The position numbers and the translations under genes are program-made. The notes under the pieces were generated by a model. It saw nothing but the letters and a program-made list of their open reading frames with translations, did not search any database and was not told the DNA's origin. 64,000 nucleotides of DNA from Bog-793 sp050013835 (lineage in GTDB: Bacteria > Actinomycetota > Acidimicrobiia > Acidimicrobiales > Bog-793), in the NCBI GenBank assembly GCA_050013835.1, contig JBEKEM010000002.1, forward strand, positions 132,463 through 196,462. The letters are read 5' to 3'. The stretch's first letter is position 1. Every line of letters starts with the position of its first letter. Below are positions 1 to 7,410 of this stretch, one piece after another.

Positions 1-30
1 CTCCTGTCGGACATCGACCCGCACCTGTAG
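1..30 (+). CDS. 3' end of an upstream gene (possibly thioredoxin)
   Basis: Frame 1 is open from the window edge and ends in TAG at 28-30, giving a nine-residue tail LLSDIDPHL. In many actinobacteria trxA lies directly upstream of cwlM, so a thioredoxin C-terminus is a reasonable guess. That guess rests on gene order only, since nine residues cannot identify a family. Confidence 0.3.
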   Translation, partial: LLSDIDPHL

Positions 31-86
31 CAGCGGGCCCGCCCGGCCGGACAGAAGCCTGGGGGGAGCCCACCTAGCATGTCGTC

Positions 87-1097
87 GTGAACGACGAGCA
101 ACCGGACCCCCTCGACGGCTCGTCGCTGCCGTTGAGGGAGGGCGACACCGGGGAAGCCGTCGCCGACCTCCAGCGGCGCCTTGGCAAGCTCGGCTTCGCC
201 TGCGAAGACCCCCCCGGCGTCTTCGGTGCCGCTACCACTGCCGCCGTTCGGGCCTTCCAGGTCGACCGGGGCCTGCCCGGAGACGGCCGGTGCGCTAGCG
301 AGACCTGGGCGGCGATCGTCGAGGCTGGCTTCGGGTTGGGATCGCGCCTTTTGTACCGGAAAACGCCGATGTTGCGCGGTGACGACGTCGCCGAGCTCCA
401 GAACCGGCTGAGCCAGCTCGGCTTCGACACCGGTCGAGTCGACGGGATCTTCGGCGACCAGACCGTCATCGCCCTGCAGGATTTCCAGAAGAACGCCGGG
501 CTTCTCGCCGACGGGACCCTCGGACCGCGGACGCTCGACGAGCTCGAGCGGTTCTCGATCCGGGCCGGCGCCTCCGGACTCGTCACCCCACTAAGGGAAC
601 GGCTCGCCGTCGCGCGCGGCTCGGCGGACCTCCGGGGCCGCCGCATCGCTGTCGCCGAGCCGGGGGGGTTCGCTACCGGGGCTAGCGCCGTATGCAGGGC
701 GTTGCGGGATGCCGGCGCAGCCGCCGCCCTTTCCTTCTCCCATCCCGATCCCTCGCGCCAGGCTGCCGAGGCGAACGCCACCGGTGTCGACTGCCTGGTC
801 GGCCTTGTTCTCGTACCCGAGGTCCGTTCGTGTTCCACCGCCTTCTACCGGGGCTTCCGCTACGAGTCGGCGGCGAGCCGGCGCCTCGCCGAACTGGTCC
901 AGTCCGAGCTCCCGGCCGCCCTCGGCCTCGATGATGGCGGCATCGCCGGGATGGCATTGCCGATCCTGCGGGAGACCCGTATGCCCGCCGTCGAGATCCA
1001 ACTGGGAGCCCCGGAGGTCGTGGTCCCGAAGACGACCGTCCTCGCTCGGGTCGTCGTCACCGCCCTGATCCGCTGGGTCGGTGCTGCCTGGGAGTGA
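87..1097 (+). CDS. cwlM: CwlM-like peptidoglycan-binding/pseudo-amidase protein
   Basis: A 336-residue protein with no signal peptide. It has two PG_binding_1 repeats (about residues 18-78 and 95-152, each with the D-G-x-F-G-x-x-T signature), then an Amidase_3-like fold from about 182 to the end. The zinc-ligand motifs of N-acetylmuramoyl-L-alanine amidases are degenerate. The usual DPGHGG is AEPGGF here, and the usual SIHAN region reads LVGLVLVP, so both metal-binding histidines are gone. The late Glu motif survives as PAVEIQLG. Mycobacterial CwlM is a cytoplasmic protein that activates MurA rather than cutting wall, and gene order next to parB matches it. The start is GTG at 87; a purine-rich GGGGGGAG lies at 61-68, rather far upstream. 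Enzyme activity is unlikely and a regulatory role is inferred. Confidence 0.85.
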   Translation: MNDEQPDPLDGSSLPLREGDTGEAVADLQRRLGKLGFACEDPPGVFGAATTAAVRAFQVDRGLPGDGRCASETWAAIVEAGFGLGSRLLYRKTPMLRGDDVAELQNRLSQLGFDTGRVDGIFGDQTVIALQDFQKNAGLLADGTLGPRTLDELERFSIRAGASGLVTPLRERLAVARGSADLRGRRIAVAEPGGFATGASAVCRALRDAGAAAALSFSHPDPSRQAAEANATGVDCLVGLVLVPEVRSCSTAFYRGFRYESAASRRLAELVQSELPAALGLDDGGIAGMALPILRETRMPAVEIQLGAPEVVVPKTTVLARVVVTALIRWVGAAWE

Positions 1098-1104
1098 ACA
1101 GTCG

Positions 1105-1137
1105 CCATCCACAAGCTGTGCATGAGCTTGTGGATCA
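1105..1137. promoter_or_regulatory. Dyad of two DnaA-box-like sequences
   Basis: A perfect 10-bp inverted repeat (TCCACAAGCT at 1108-1117, AGCTTGTGGA at 1125-1134) encloses a 7-nt spacer. Each arm contains a DnaA-box-like 9-mer: CCATCCACA at 1105-1113 (7/9 to TTATCCACA) and TGTGGATCA at 1129-1137 (8/9 to the reverse consensus TGTGGATAA). It sits just after cwlM and before the convergent parB. It could also serve as a stem-loop terminator, but no T-tract follows. The role is uncertain. Confidence 0.45.
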
Positions 1138-1294
1138 ACTTCCACCGACGCGTTAGCGCACTCCGGTCACACGTCAGTCACCCGGCTGTCGCCGAGCGGT
1201 CACCTGCAGGTGTTTCCCCTGTTAGAGAGGTATATTGGCAGCCCCGTGCCACTAGCAACCCGCGGCGCTCTTACCCGTCCGCCGGGCCGAACCC

Positions 1295-2197
1295 TCAGGC
1301 TCGGCTCGAGGGTTCCCCGATCATCAACCGGTAGATGCGCTCAAGGTCTTCGAGGGTCGCGAACTGGACCGTCACGCGGCCACGGTTCGCTCGCATCTCG
1401 ACGCGCACCCGCGTGTTCAGGTAGTCGGCGAGAAGCTCCTCGAGCTCCAGCACGCCCGGCGGGCGTAGTCCCGGCCCCTTCGGGCCCAGCGACGGAGGGT
1501 GGCCCACCGGCGGGGGCTCCGGGGGCGGTGCCTCGGTGACATCATGGACGAGCTGCTCGAGGGCGCGCACCGACAGGCCCTCGACAACGGTACGGCCCGC
1601 CATCGCCTCCTGCAGTTCGCGGTCGGGTGTCATGAGCAGTGCCCGGGCGTGGCCCGCCGAGAGCTGGCCGTCCCGGATCAGCCGTTGCACGGCCGGGGGG
1701 AGCTGGAACAGGCGGAGGGCATTCGAGATGGAGGCCCGGCTCTTGCCGACCCGGTGGGCGACCGTCTCGTGGGTCAGCTGGAAGTCCTCGATGAGCTGCT
1801 GGTAGGCAGCCGCCTCGTCGAGCGGGTTGAGGTCCTCCCGGTGGAGGTTCTCGACGAGCGCCTGCTCGAGGCTCGCGGCGTCGTCGGCGTCCTGGACAAG
1901 CGCCGGGATCGCCAGCAGCCCGGCGCGGCGCGCCGCCCGGCAGCGCCGCTCGCCGGCGATGAGCTCGTACTCGCCGTCGCCGGTTTCACGCACGAGGACC
2001 GGCTGGAGCACGCCGACCGCCCGAATCGAGTCGACGAGCGAAGCCAGCGCCTCCTCGTCGAAGTGGGTCCGCGGTTGGAAGGGATTCGGCTTGATCCGGG
2101 CGAGGGCGATCTCGCGCAGCCCCGTTGCCGAGACGTGCGCCGTCTCGGTTGGGATCAGCGCCCCGAGGCCCCGGCCCAGCCCGCTACGCCGGGCCAC
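1295..2197 (-). CDS. parB: Chromosome-partitioning protein ParB
   Basis: A 300-residue ParB. The N-terminus RRSGLGRGLGALIP is the usual ParA-stimulating tail. The ParB N-terminal CTP-binding domain carries the arginine box GERRCRAARRAG around residue 80. A helix-turn-helix follows (VAHRVGKSRASISNALRL, about 145-162), and the last 50 residues form the dimerisation domain. It binds parS near the origin, loads CTP and forms a sliding clamp that ParA uses to segregate origins. It overlaps the end of parA by 14 bp, so the two are one minus-strand operon. A proline-rich linker (about 223-245) precedes the C-terminal domain. Confidence 0.97.
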   Translation of the reverse strand: MARRSGLGRGLGALIPTETAHVSATGLREIALARIKPNPFQPRTHFDEEALASLVDSIRAVGVLQPVLVRETGDGEYELIAGERRCRAARRAGLLAIPALVQDADDAASLEQALVENLHREDLNPLDEAAAYQQLIEDFQLTHETVAHRVGKSRASISNALRLFQLPPAVQRLIRDGQLSAGHARALLMTPDRELQEAMAGRTVVEGLSVRALEQLVHDVTEAPPPEPPPVGHPPSLGPKGPGLRPPGVLELEELLADYLNTRVRVEMRANRGRVTVQFATLEDLERIYRLMIGEPSSRA

Positions 2198-2939
2198 CGC
2201 TCAGCTCCTCCGCCAGCGCTCGGTAGGCAACCGCCCCGGTCGAGCGCGGGTCGTGCACGGTCACCGGCTCCCCGAACGAGGGGGCTTCCGAGACGCGGAC
2301 CGAACGCGGGATCACCGTCCGGCAGACCTTGTCGCCGAAGTGCTTCCGCACCTCCCCCACGACCTGGTCGGCCAGCTTCGTGCGCCCGTCGTACATCGTG
2401 AGGACGATCGTAGACAGATTGAGCGCCGGATTCAGGTTTGCCCGGACGAGGTCGACGCTGCGAAGCAGCTGGCCCAGTCCCTCCAACGCGTAGTACTCGC
2501 ACTGGATGGGCACGAGGACCTCGGACGCCGCCGCCAGGCCGTTGACGGTGAGCAGCCCGAGCGACGGCGGACAATCGATGAAGATGTAGGCGAAGTCCTC
2601 GAGGACCGGTTCGATCGCCCGACTCAGCCGGAGCTCGCGGCTCATCGCCGCGACGAGCTCGATCTCAGCGCCGGCGAGGTCGATCGTCGCCGGAACCAGG
2701 AAGAGGTTCTTTAGGCTCGTTGGCTCGATGCAGTCCTCCATCGGGAACTCGTGGAGAAGGACGTCGTAGATCGAGTTGTCGAAGTTTCGGGCTTCGACCC
2801 CGAGACCGGTCGTCGCGTTCCCCTGGGGGTCGAGGTCAACGATGAGCACCCGCCGGCCCAGCTCGGCCAGCGCCGCACCGAGATTCACGGTCGTCGTCGT
2901 CTTGCCGACGCCACCTTTCTGGTTGGCGACAGCGAACAA
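2184..2939 (-). CDS. parA: Chromosome-partitioning ATPase ParA (Soj)
   Basis: A 251-residue ParA with the deviant Walker A motif KGGVGKTTT at residues 8-16, Walker A' DLDPQGNATTG, and Walker B region FIDCPPSLG. It drives origin segregation with ParB. The only standard start is TTG at 2939, which leaves just seven residues before the P-loop. The frame stays open upstream for 32 more codons to a TGA, yet contains no ATG, GTG or TTG. A good Shine-Dalgarno (AGAGGAG) does occur there, six bases before an ATC codon at about 3012. Mycobacterial ParA proteins have N-terminal extensions, so a longer product from a rare start is possible. TTG is the conservative choice. Confidence 0.93.
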   Translation of the reverse strand: MFAVANQKGGVGKTTTTVNLGAALAELGRRVLIVDLDPQGNATTGLGVEARNFDNSIYDVLLHEFPMEDCIEPTSLKNLFLVPATIDLAGAEIELVAAMSRELRLSRAIEPVLEDFAYIFIDCPPSLGLLTVNGLAAASEVLVPIQCEYYALEGLGQLLRSVDLVRANLNPALNLSTIVLTMYDGRTKLADQVVGEVRKHFGDKVCRTVIPRSVRVSEAPSFGEPVTVHDPRSTGAVAYRALAEELSGGPA

Positions 2940-3248
2940 GCGCGCACGGTCCCGGCGTCGGACCGCGCGCCCTGCGAAGGGCCTGGTCCCCTTGGCTCGT
3001 CCGTTTGAGATGCCGAGCTCCTCTCGTCCTCGACCCGGTCATCAGACCGCGCCGAAGCTCGAACCTTCGCGTACTCGCCGATCCTTCCTGTCGCCAGGCC
3101 CGCCCTCGACGCCCGAATCGCCTTCTGGCGCGCCTGACGCCACCACGCGGGTCCCCATCCTCTACTCCCACCCGCCGCAGGTCAAGGGCGGCAGGCTACG
3201 GAACCACGATTCTGGCCCGCGATGACCCCGATCCGGCCATGCGGAAAG

Positions 3249-3279
3249 GTTCCACGGGGAACAAGTTCCACTGTGGTAC
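3249..3279. promoter_or_regulatory. parS-like site and adjacent imperfect dyad
   Basis: GTTCCACGGGGAAC at 3249-3262 matches the parS core GTTTCACGTGAAAC at 11 of 14 positions and is nearly palindromic. Three bases further, GTTCCACTGTGGTAC (3265-3279) is a second dyad with one mismatch around a central T. Both lie in the gap between divergent parA and the small plus-strand gene at 3283, where parS or ParB-controlled sites are expected. The degenerate match makes this a candidate only. Confidence 0.5.
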
Positions 3280-3282
3280 ATA

Positions 3283-3627
3283 TTGAGCGTGGCGAGCGAC
3301 GAGGAGTGGGCCTGGGCAGCAGGGGTCTTCGAGGCGGCAGGTGCCATAGTCACGATTAACGACGGCAGGGATCTCCGCCTGGCACTCCACCTCGCTGACG
3401 AGGGCGTCGTGCGGCGATACGCGGAGATCGTCGGGTCACGCCTGCTCGGGCCGTACCCCACGTCCCCCTCCACCGGCGGTGCCGCGCGACGACCGACGTT
3501 CCGATGCAACCTGAACTGCCGTTTCGCCACGGCGGCGCTCGCCCGGATGTGGCCCTGGCTCGGAGACCGCCGGCGGGCGCGTTGCCGCGAGCTTGGTTTC
3601 GAGCCCCCCCACCCCCTGGTCCTCTAG
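3283..3627 (+). CDS. Small LAGLIDADG-like protein, apparently non-catalytic
   Basis: A 114-residue protein starting TTG at 3283, or GTG at 3289 if the alternative in-frame start is used. Residues 9-22 (WAWAAGVFEAAGAI) fit the first helix of a LAGLIDADG homing endonuclease. The rest follows the usual layout: a beta-rich middle, a G-PY turn near 57, a basic 'RRPTFRCNL' strand, then a helix ending in WPWLGDRRRARCREL. The acidic residue before the last glycine of the motif, the metal ligand in active enzymes, is Ala19. With a single motif it would act as a dimer. It sits alone between parA and rsmG, next to the parS-like dyads, so domestication as a DNA-binding protein is a reasonable inference. 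The family assignment is by motif only. Confidence 0.6.
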   Translation: MSVASDEEWAWAAGVFEAAGAIVTINDGRDLRLALHLADEGVVRRYAEIVGSRLLGPYPTSPSTGGAARRPTFRCNLNCRFATAALARMWPWLGDRRRARCRELGFEPPHPLVL

Positions 3628-3698
3628 CAGTCGCCCCAACACCGGTCGCATCTTCATCTTGGCCGGTGGGCGCCACCGGCCTCCTGGCCCAAGGCCGT

Positions 3699-4346
3699 CT
3701 AGAAGAGCGGCCGGCGTTCGGGAAACCCGATGCGGCGAGGAAAGCGCGCGGGGCACGGCGAGATCAGCCGTAGGACCACGAACGAACGGGGCGACGTCGT
3801 CAGTCGGACGAGCTGGAGGCCCAGCTCCCCGAGCGCAACGGCGGGCCAGCTTGCTGGCTCGCCCCCGGGGGGACCAGAAACGACCAGCACACCGCCGGCA
3901 ACGAGGAAGCCCGCCCCACACTCGGCCGTCGCCGCGGGATGCCCGAAGCTTCGCGCGACGACCGCCGGGAACGAGCCCCGCAGCTCCGGTTCGTGCGCCG
4001 CGATCTCGGCCCGTTCGGCCACCACCGTGACCCGGTCGGACCAGCCAAGCTCCCCGATCATCGCCCCAAGCAGGCGCGCTCTCTCGACTCGCCCGTCGAG
4101 CAAGCAGATCCGCGTTTCCGGCAGCCGCGCCGCGAGAACAAGCCCGGGTAGGCCACCTCCGCTACCAAGATCGAGGATCGCTGTCGCCTCGCCCAGCTCG
4201 GGGCAAGCCTCGAGGAAGCCGAGGGCGTGGTCGACGTGGTCGACAAGCGGAGCCGGACCGATCGCGCCGCGCCCCTGCGACCTGGCGAGGACGGCGAGGA
4301 GACCGCCACCTGGCGACCACCCGGCGCCGGGTGCCGTCGTGCTCAC
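3699..4346 (-). CDS. rsmG: 16S rRNA (guanine527-N7)-methyltransferase RsmG
   Basis: A 215-residue class I SAM methyltransferase of the RsmG/GidB family. The SAM-binding motif is ILDLGSGGGLPGLVLA (about residues 57-72), followed by the acidic loop LLDGRVERARLL that contacts the ribose. RsmG methylates G527 of 16S rRNA, and loss gives low-level streptomycin resistance. It lies between khpB upstream and parA downstream on the same strand, the standard actinobacterial order. The C-terminus (PARFPRRIGFPERRPLF) is typical of the family. The small gene at 3283-3627 converges on it. Confidence 0.95.
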   Translation of the reverse strand: MSTTAPGAGWSPGGGLLAVLARSQGRGAIGPAPLVDHVDHALGFLEACPELGEATAILDLGSGGGLPGLVLAARLPETRICLLDGRVERARLLGAMIGELGWSDRVTVVAERAEIAAHEPELRGSFPAVVARSFGHPAATAECGAGFLVAGGVLVVSGPPGGEPASWPAVALGELGLQLVRLTTSPRSFVVLRLISPCPARFPRRIGFPERRPLF

Positions 4347-4377
4347 TGCCGGCTGATCACCGCCTTCCCCGCCGGGT

Positions 4378-5364
4378 TCAGTCTACGACCGCGTCGCTGC
4401 CTGACACCGGCGTCACAGGGCGGATGACGACGTAGCGCTTCGGTTCGATCCCCTCTGAGCCCGTCTCCAGGCCCGCGATCCCGGCGACGGTGTCGTGGAC
4501 GATCTTCCGGTCCGACGCCGACATCGGCTCGAGCGCTTCGACGACCCCACTCTCGAGCACCTCCGCCGCCCGCCGCCGGGTGAAGGCCTCGAGGGCGGCG
4601 GCGCGGCGAGCGCGGAAACCCGCCACATCGACGACCACCCGCAGCGCGCGCTCGTCCCCGCGCCGCTGAACCACTGTGCGGGCGAGTTCCTGCAACGCGT
4701 CGAGCGTTGACCCGTGGGGACCGATCAACAGGCCAAGGTCCTCACCTGCCACGTCGACGTACAAGCGGTCGTCCTCGACGTGCGTCGTCGTCGTCGCGTC
4801 GTAGCCAAACCTCTCGACCACCCCACGAACGAAAGCCCCAACCAGATCGACCTGCTCCTCGACCGTCATCGCTTCCTCCTCACCCACATCCTCCGGCCGT
4901 CCGGCCGATTCTCTCCGCCCGCTCCCCCGCCCGCGCCCGCCTCTCCGGCGCGGCGGCCGCTTCGTCCCGCCGTCGACGGCGGGCCCCGTAGCGACGTCGG
5001 TGCGTTCCCGCGTCGTCCCTGCCCCGGGTTGTTCGGTGGTGGGCTTCGCCCGGGACACGCGGTCTTCTCCAGAATTCTTCACGCCTCGCGGGGCTCCGCT
5101 TTGGGCCTCGCGTCCCGGCCCCTCCGACCGGCCCCGGCCTGCCCGGGAGGAGCGGAAGCGGTCGCGCTGCGAGCGCTTCGGGCGCGGGCTCGATGGCCGG
5201 ACTCTGGCCCGGATCCGCGCCACGCTACGCCCCAGCCCAAAGAGGCCGGACCTCGGCTCCTCGAGGATCACGAATTCGGCGTCCTGCTCGTCCACGCCGA
5301 GCTCGTCGAGGGCAGCGTCAAACGCCTCGGCGACGGTCTTCCCGGTTGTTTCGATCCATTCCAT
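4378..5364 (-). CDS. khpB: RNA-binding protein KhpB/Jag
   Basis: A 328-residue protein starting at the ATG at 5364, where MEWIETTGKTVAEA is the canonical Jag N-terminus. An upstream in-frame extension is just the antisense-like overlap with yidC. Domains in order: Jag_N (1-55), a long basic Arg/Gly/Ser-rich linker (about 56-160), a KH domain with the GPHG loop, and a C-terminal R3H domain with its R-x3-H signature (DRKIVHD). KhpB binds RNA and affects cell division and elongation in Gram-positives. Its start lies 1 nt after the yidC stop, implying translational coupling. The linker is unusually long and basic and may add nonspecific RNA affinity. Confidence 0.93.
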   Translation of the reverse strand: MEWIETTGKTVAEAFDAALDELGVDEQDAEFVILEEPRSGLFGLGRSVARIRARVRPSSPRPKRSQRDRFRSSRAGRGRSEGPGREAQSGAPRGVKNSGEDRVSRAKPTTEQPGAGTTRERTDVATGPAVDGGTKRPPRRRGGRGRGSGRRESAGRPEDVGEEEAMTVEEQVDLVGAFVRGVVERFGYDATTTTHVEDDRLYVDVAGEDLGLLIGPHGSTLDALQELARTVVQRRGDERALRVVVDVAGFRARRAAALEAFTRRRAAEVLESGVVEALEPMSASDRKIVHDTVAGIAGLETGSEGIEPKRYVVIRPVTPVSGSDAVVD

Positions 5365-5365
5365 C

Positions 5366-6505
5366 TCAGCGCGGCTTCCGCGGCCGCTTCGCCTTCGATC
5401 GCGATTGCGTACGCCTTGGTGAGCCACCTGGACCGCGTCCGCCTTGCGGAACGGTTCGAGCCCCGCCCTGGGGTCGGGGCGCTGGCCGCGACTGCCCGCC
5501 ATCGGCCTCCACCGGGGCCGCCTCGCCTGCCGTTGGCGGCGCCGGGTTGAGCAGCCGCCCGAACAGCCCTTGTGGCCGCCGCTCCTCCCGGCCCTGTGCC
5601 GGGACGACGAGCGGCGTCGTCTTCGCCCGCTCGTTCAGTCTCGCCACCGACTCCCGGATGTGCGGGTCCCGCCGGTACATGTATTCCTGCTGCCCGATCC
5701 GGAACAGGCTCGACACGATGAAGTACACATTCACCCCAGCTGCGATGAAGATGTAGATGAAGGCGAACATGATTGGCATGATCTTCTGCATCTGCTGCAT
5801 CTGCGGGTTCGCCGCCGCGGCGGCGGGGTTGCGCCCGGTCATCTGCTTCATTTGGATGTACTGCAGGCCGATTGCGATGAGGATCAGCGCGATGAGCGGC
5901 GCTTTCTGGGCCCAGGTAAGCCCGCTCGTCCGGACCGAGTCGCCCATGTTGATGCCGAACGCCATCAGCCTGCCGTTGGCGTGTATCACGGCGTGGTACA
6001 GGCTCGAATTGTGACTGATGTAGAGCGGCTGCACACAGGCCTTCAGGTCCACTGGGTGCTTGCACCAGGCGCGGGCTGCCTTGGCGGTGGGGAATGTCTT
6101 TAGGTGGATGAGGCCGCGGATGGTTCCGTATAGGATCCAGAAGATCGGGAGCTGCAGCAGTGTCGGCAGGCAGCCGCCCGTCGGGCTGACATTGTTCTCC
6201 CGGTAGAGCGCCATCATCTCTTCGTTCAGCTTGACGCGATACTCCCGGCGCGCCTCCAGCGGCGCTCCCGGGGGGACTTTGTACCGCGCCTGCATCTTCT
6301 TTAGCTCCGGTGCAAGAAGTTGCATCTTCATCATCGAGCGCGTCGCCTTCCGGGTGATGGGGAAGACGGCGATCATCACGACAAGCGTCAGTAGCGCGAT
6401 CGCGACCGCGTAGTTCGGGACGAGGCTGTAGAAGCGCTCGATCAGCCAGGCGAAAACGATGAAGAACGGGTGGGCGATCTCTCCGATCGATGATGCCAAC
6501 AGCAT
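5366..6505 (-). CDS. yidC: Membrane protein insertase YidC
   Basis: A 379-residue YidC/Oxa1/Alb3 insertase. Membrane segments are visible at about residues 10-30, 35-55, 110-130, 195-215 and 240-265, with the hydrophilic coiled-coil loop rich in Met and Lys (MMKMQLLAPELKKMQARY) between segments 2 and 3. The Arg of the hydrophilic groove lies in FPITRKATRSM. It lacks the large periplasmic domain of proteobacterial YidC, as expected for a Gram-positive. The C-terminal 100 residues are a Pro/Arg/Gly-rich cytoplasmic tail, as in ribosome-binding tails. It lies between yidD (9 nt upstream) and khpB (1 nt downstream). Confidence 0.96.
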   Translation of the reverse strand: MLLASSIGEIAHPFFIVFAWLIERFYSLVPNYAVAIALLTLVVMIAVFPITRKATRSMMKMQLLAPELKKMQARYKVPPGAPLEARREYRVKLNEEMMALYRENNVSPTGGCLPTLLQLPIFWILYGTIRGLIHLKTFPTAKAARAWCKHPVDLKACVQPLYISHNSSLYHAVIHANGRLMAFGINMGDSVRTSGLTWAQKAPLIALILIAIGLQYIQMKQMTGRNPAAAAANPQMQQMQKIMPIMFAFIYIFIAAGVNVYFIVSSLFRIGQQEYMYRRDPHIRESVARLNERAKTTPLVVPAQGREERRPQGLFGRLLNPAPPTAGEAAPVEADGGQSRPAPRPQGGARTVPQGGRGPGGSPRRTQSRSKAKRPRKPR

Positions 6506-6514
6506 CGGTCGCCT

Positions 6515-6745
6515 TTAGCCCGGGACGGGGTCGAAGCCCCGACCGCCCGCCGGCCGGCAGCGCGCGATCCTTCGCGAGGCGAGCCAACAGCCCCGTAGGG
6601 CGCCGTGGGTGGTTATCGCCTCGATGGCGTACTGGGAACACGACGGCACGAACCGGCAAGGCGAAGGGCGATTGAGCCGGGCCGCTTGATACAGACGGAT
6701 CGCTCCGACGAGAAGCGCGCGCGCGACCGAAGAGACCCGTTTCAT
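6515..6745 (-). CDS. yidD: Membrane protein insertion efficiency factor YidD
   Basis: A 76-residue protein of the YidD (DUF37) family. The signature C-R-F-x-P-S-C-S-x-Y is present as CRFVPSCSQYAIEAI, followed by GALRGCWLASRRIARCRP and the typical end GFDPVP. An amphipathic N-terminal helix attaches it to the membrane, where it aids YidC-dependent insertion. Its ATG overlaps the rnpA stop by four bases. Confidence 0.95.
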   Translation of the reverse strand: MKRVSSVARALLVGAIRLYQAARLNRPSPCRFVPSCSQYAIEAITTHGALRGCWLASRRIARCRPAGGRGFDPVPG

Positions 6746-7086
6746 CCCAGCTCCCCGCTCACCCGCCGCATCGTTTCGATCACGCGTCCTCTCAGCTCGT
6801 CGAAGCGAATCTCGACAACTCCACGACCGAGGCCGATCAGGTACGTCCCGAAGGCGAGTTCCGGCGAAATCTCGGCCGCAATCACGCGCAGTCGACGACG
6901 CCAGCGGTTACGAACGACGGCTCCACCAACGTGCCGACCGATCGCGTACGCGACAAACACCTCGTTGCGGCCATCGTCCGACGGGACGAAGTGTACCGTG
7001 ACGGGACCGCTGCGAGATTGCCGCTTACTGGTGGCGAGCGCAGCGAACGTTTTCCGGACGCGCACCGGTCCGGGGCGCCCAGTCAA
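6742..7086 (-). CDS. rnpA: Ribonuclease P protein component
   Basis: RnpA, the basic protein subunit that helps RNase P RNA mature tRNA 5' ends. The signature VRNRWRRRLR (R-N-R-x-K/R-R-x-x-R) is clear, and the N-terminal strand region VRVRKTFAAL aligns with the usual family start. The frame is open further upstream through rpmH, but that part is antisense-like noise. Two starts are plausible: TTG at 7086, overlapping the rpmH stop, giving 114 residues, and GTG at 7065, giving 107. I chose TTG because of the tight coupling, but neither has a strong ribosome-binding site. Confidence 0.9.
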   Translation of the reverse strand: MTGRPGPVRVRKTFAALATSKRQSRSGPVTVHFVPSDDGRNEVFVAYAIGRHVGGAVVRNRWRRRLRVIAAEISPELAFGTYLIGLGRGVVEIRFDELRGRVIETMRRVSGELG

Positions 7087-7217
7087 GCCGACAGGCGCAC
7101 CCGCCCGCGGCGGCGACGGGCCCGCAAGACCGCGCGTCCGGCACGAGTCGACATGCGCTGACGGAAACCGTGCCGTTTGGCCCTCTTGGCTTTGTTTGGC
7201 TGAAACGTCCGCTTCAT
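7083..7217 (-). CDS. rpmH: 50S ribosomal protein L34
   Basis: A 44-residue protein read from ATG at 7217 to TGA at 7083-7085, MKRTFQPNKAKRAKRHGFRQ at the start, with the usual Arg-rich end. It is textbook L34. It heads the minus-strand operon rpmH-rnpA-yidD-yidC-khpB-rsmG and is divergent from dnaA, as in most bacteria. Confidence 0.98.
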   Translation of the reverse strand: MKRTFQPNKAKRAKRHGFRQRMSTRAGRAVLRARRRRGRVRLSA

Positions 7218-7357
7218 AGAACCCCACAATCAGGAGCGCACATGCTAGCGCGCCGTGGGCGCCGAGTTCGCGTGACGCCGCCTTGAGCCCAGGGCGATCC
7301 CGTGGAGCGCGCTATACGATGCAAACCGAGGGGCCCAGGTGTCGTCCGTCTGTCGGG

Positions 7358-7389
7358 TAATCCACAGATGTGGACCCTCCTGTGGACAA
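7358..7389. promoter_or_regulatory. DnaA boxes in the rpmH-dnaA gap
   Basis: Three DnaA-box-like 9-mers occur within 32 bp just before dnaA: TAATCCACA (7358-7366, 8/9 to TTATCCACA), TGTGGACCC (7369-7377, 7/9) and TGTGGACAA (7381-7389, the exact reverse complement of the actinobacterial box TTGTCCACA). The first two form a dyad TCCACA-GA-TGTGGA (7361-7374). The cluster ends 21 bp before the dnaA start, a place suited to autorepression of dnaA or an upstream half of the origin. Confidence 0.75.
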
Positions 7390-7410
7390 CTTGCTGGGAG
7401 GCCCGCCACG

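Noticed and set aside
1105..1137. A simple intrinsic terminator for cwlM
   Set aside because: No T-tract follows and both arms match DnaA boxes; kept as a regulatory candidate instead.
1499..2714. Long plus-strand frames over parB and parA
   Set aside because: They are antisense mirrors of the ParB and ParA coding frames, without family motifs.
5268..6659. 463-residue minus-strand frame over yidC
   Set aside because: It is out of frame with YidC, which has clear motifs and membrane helices.
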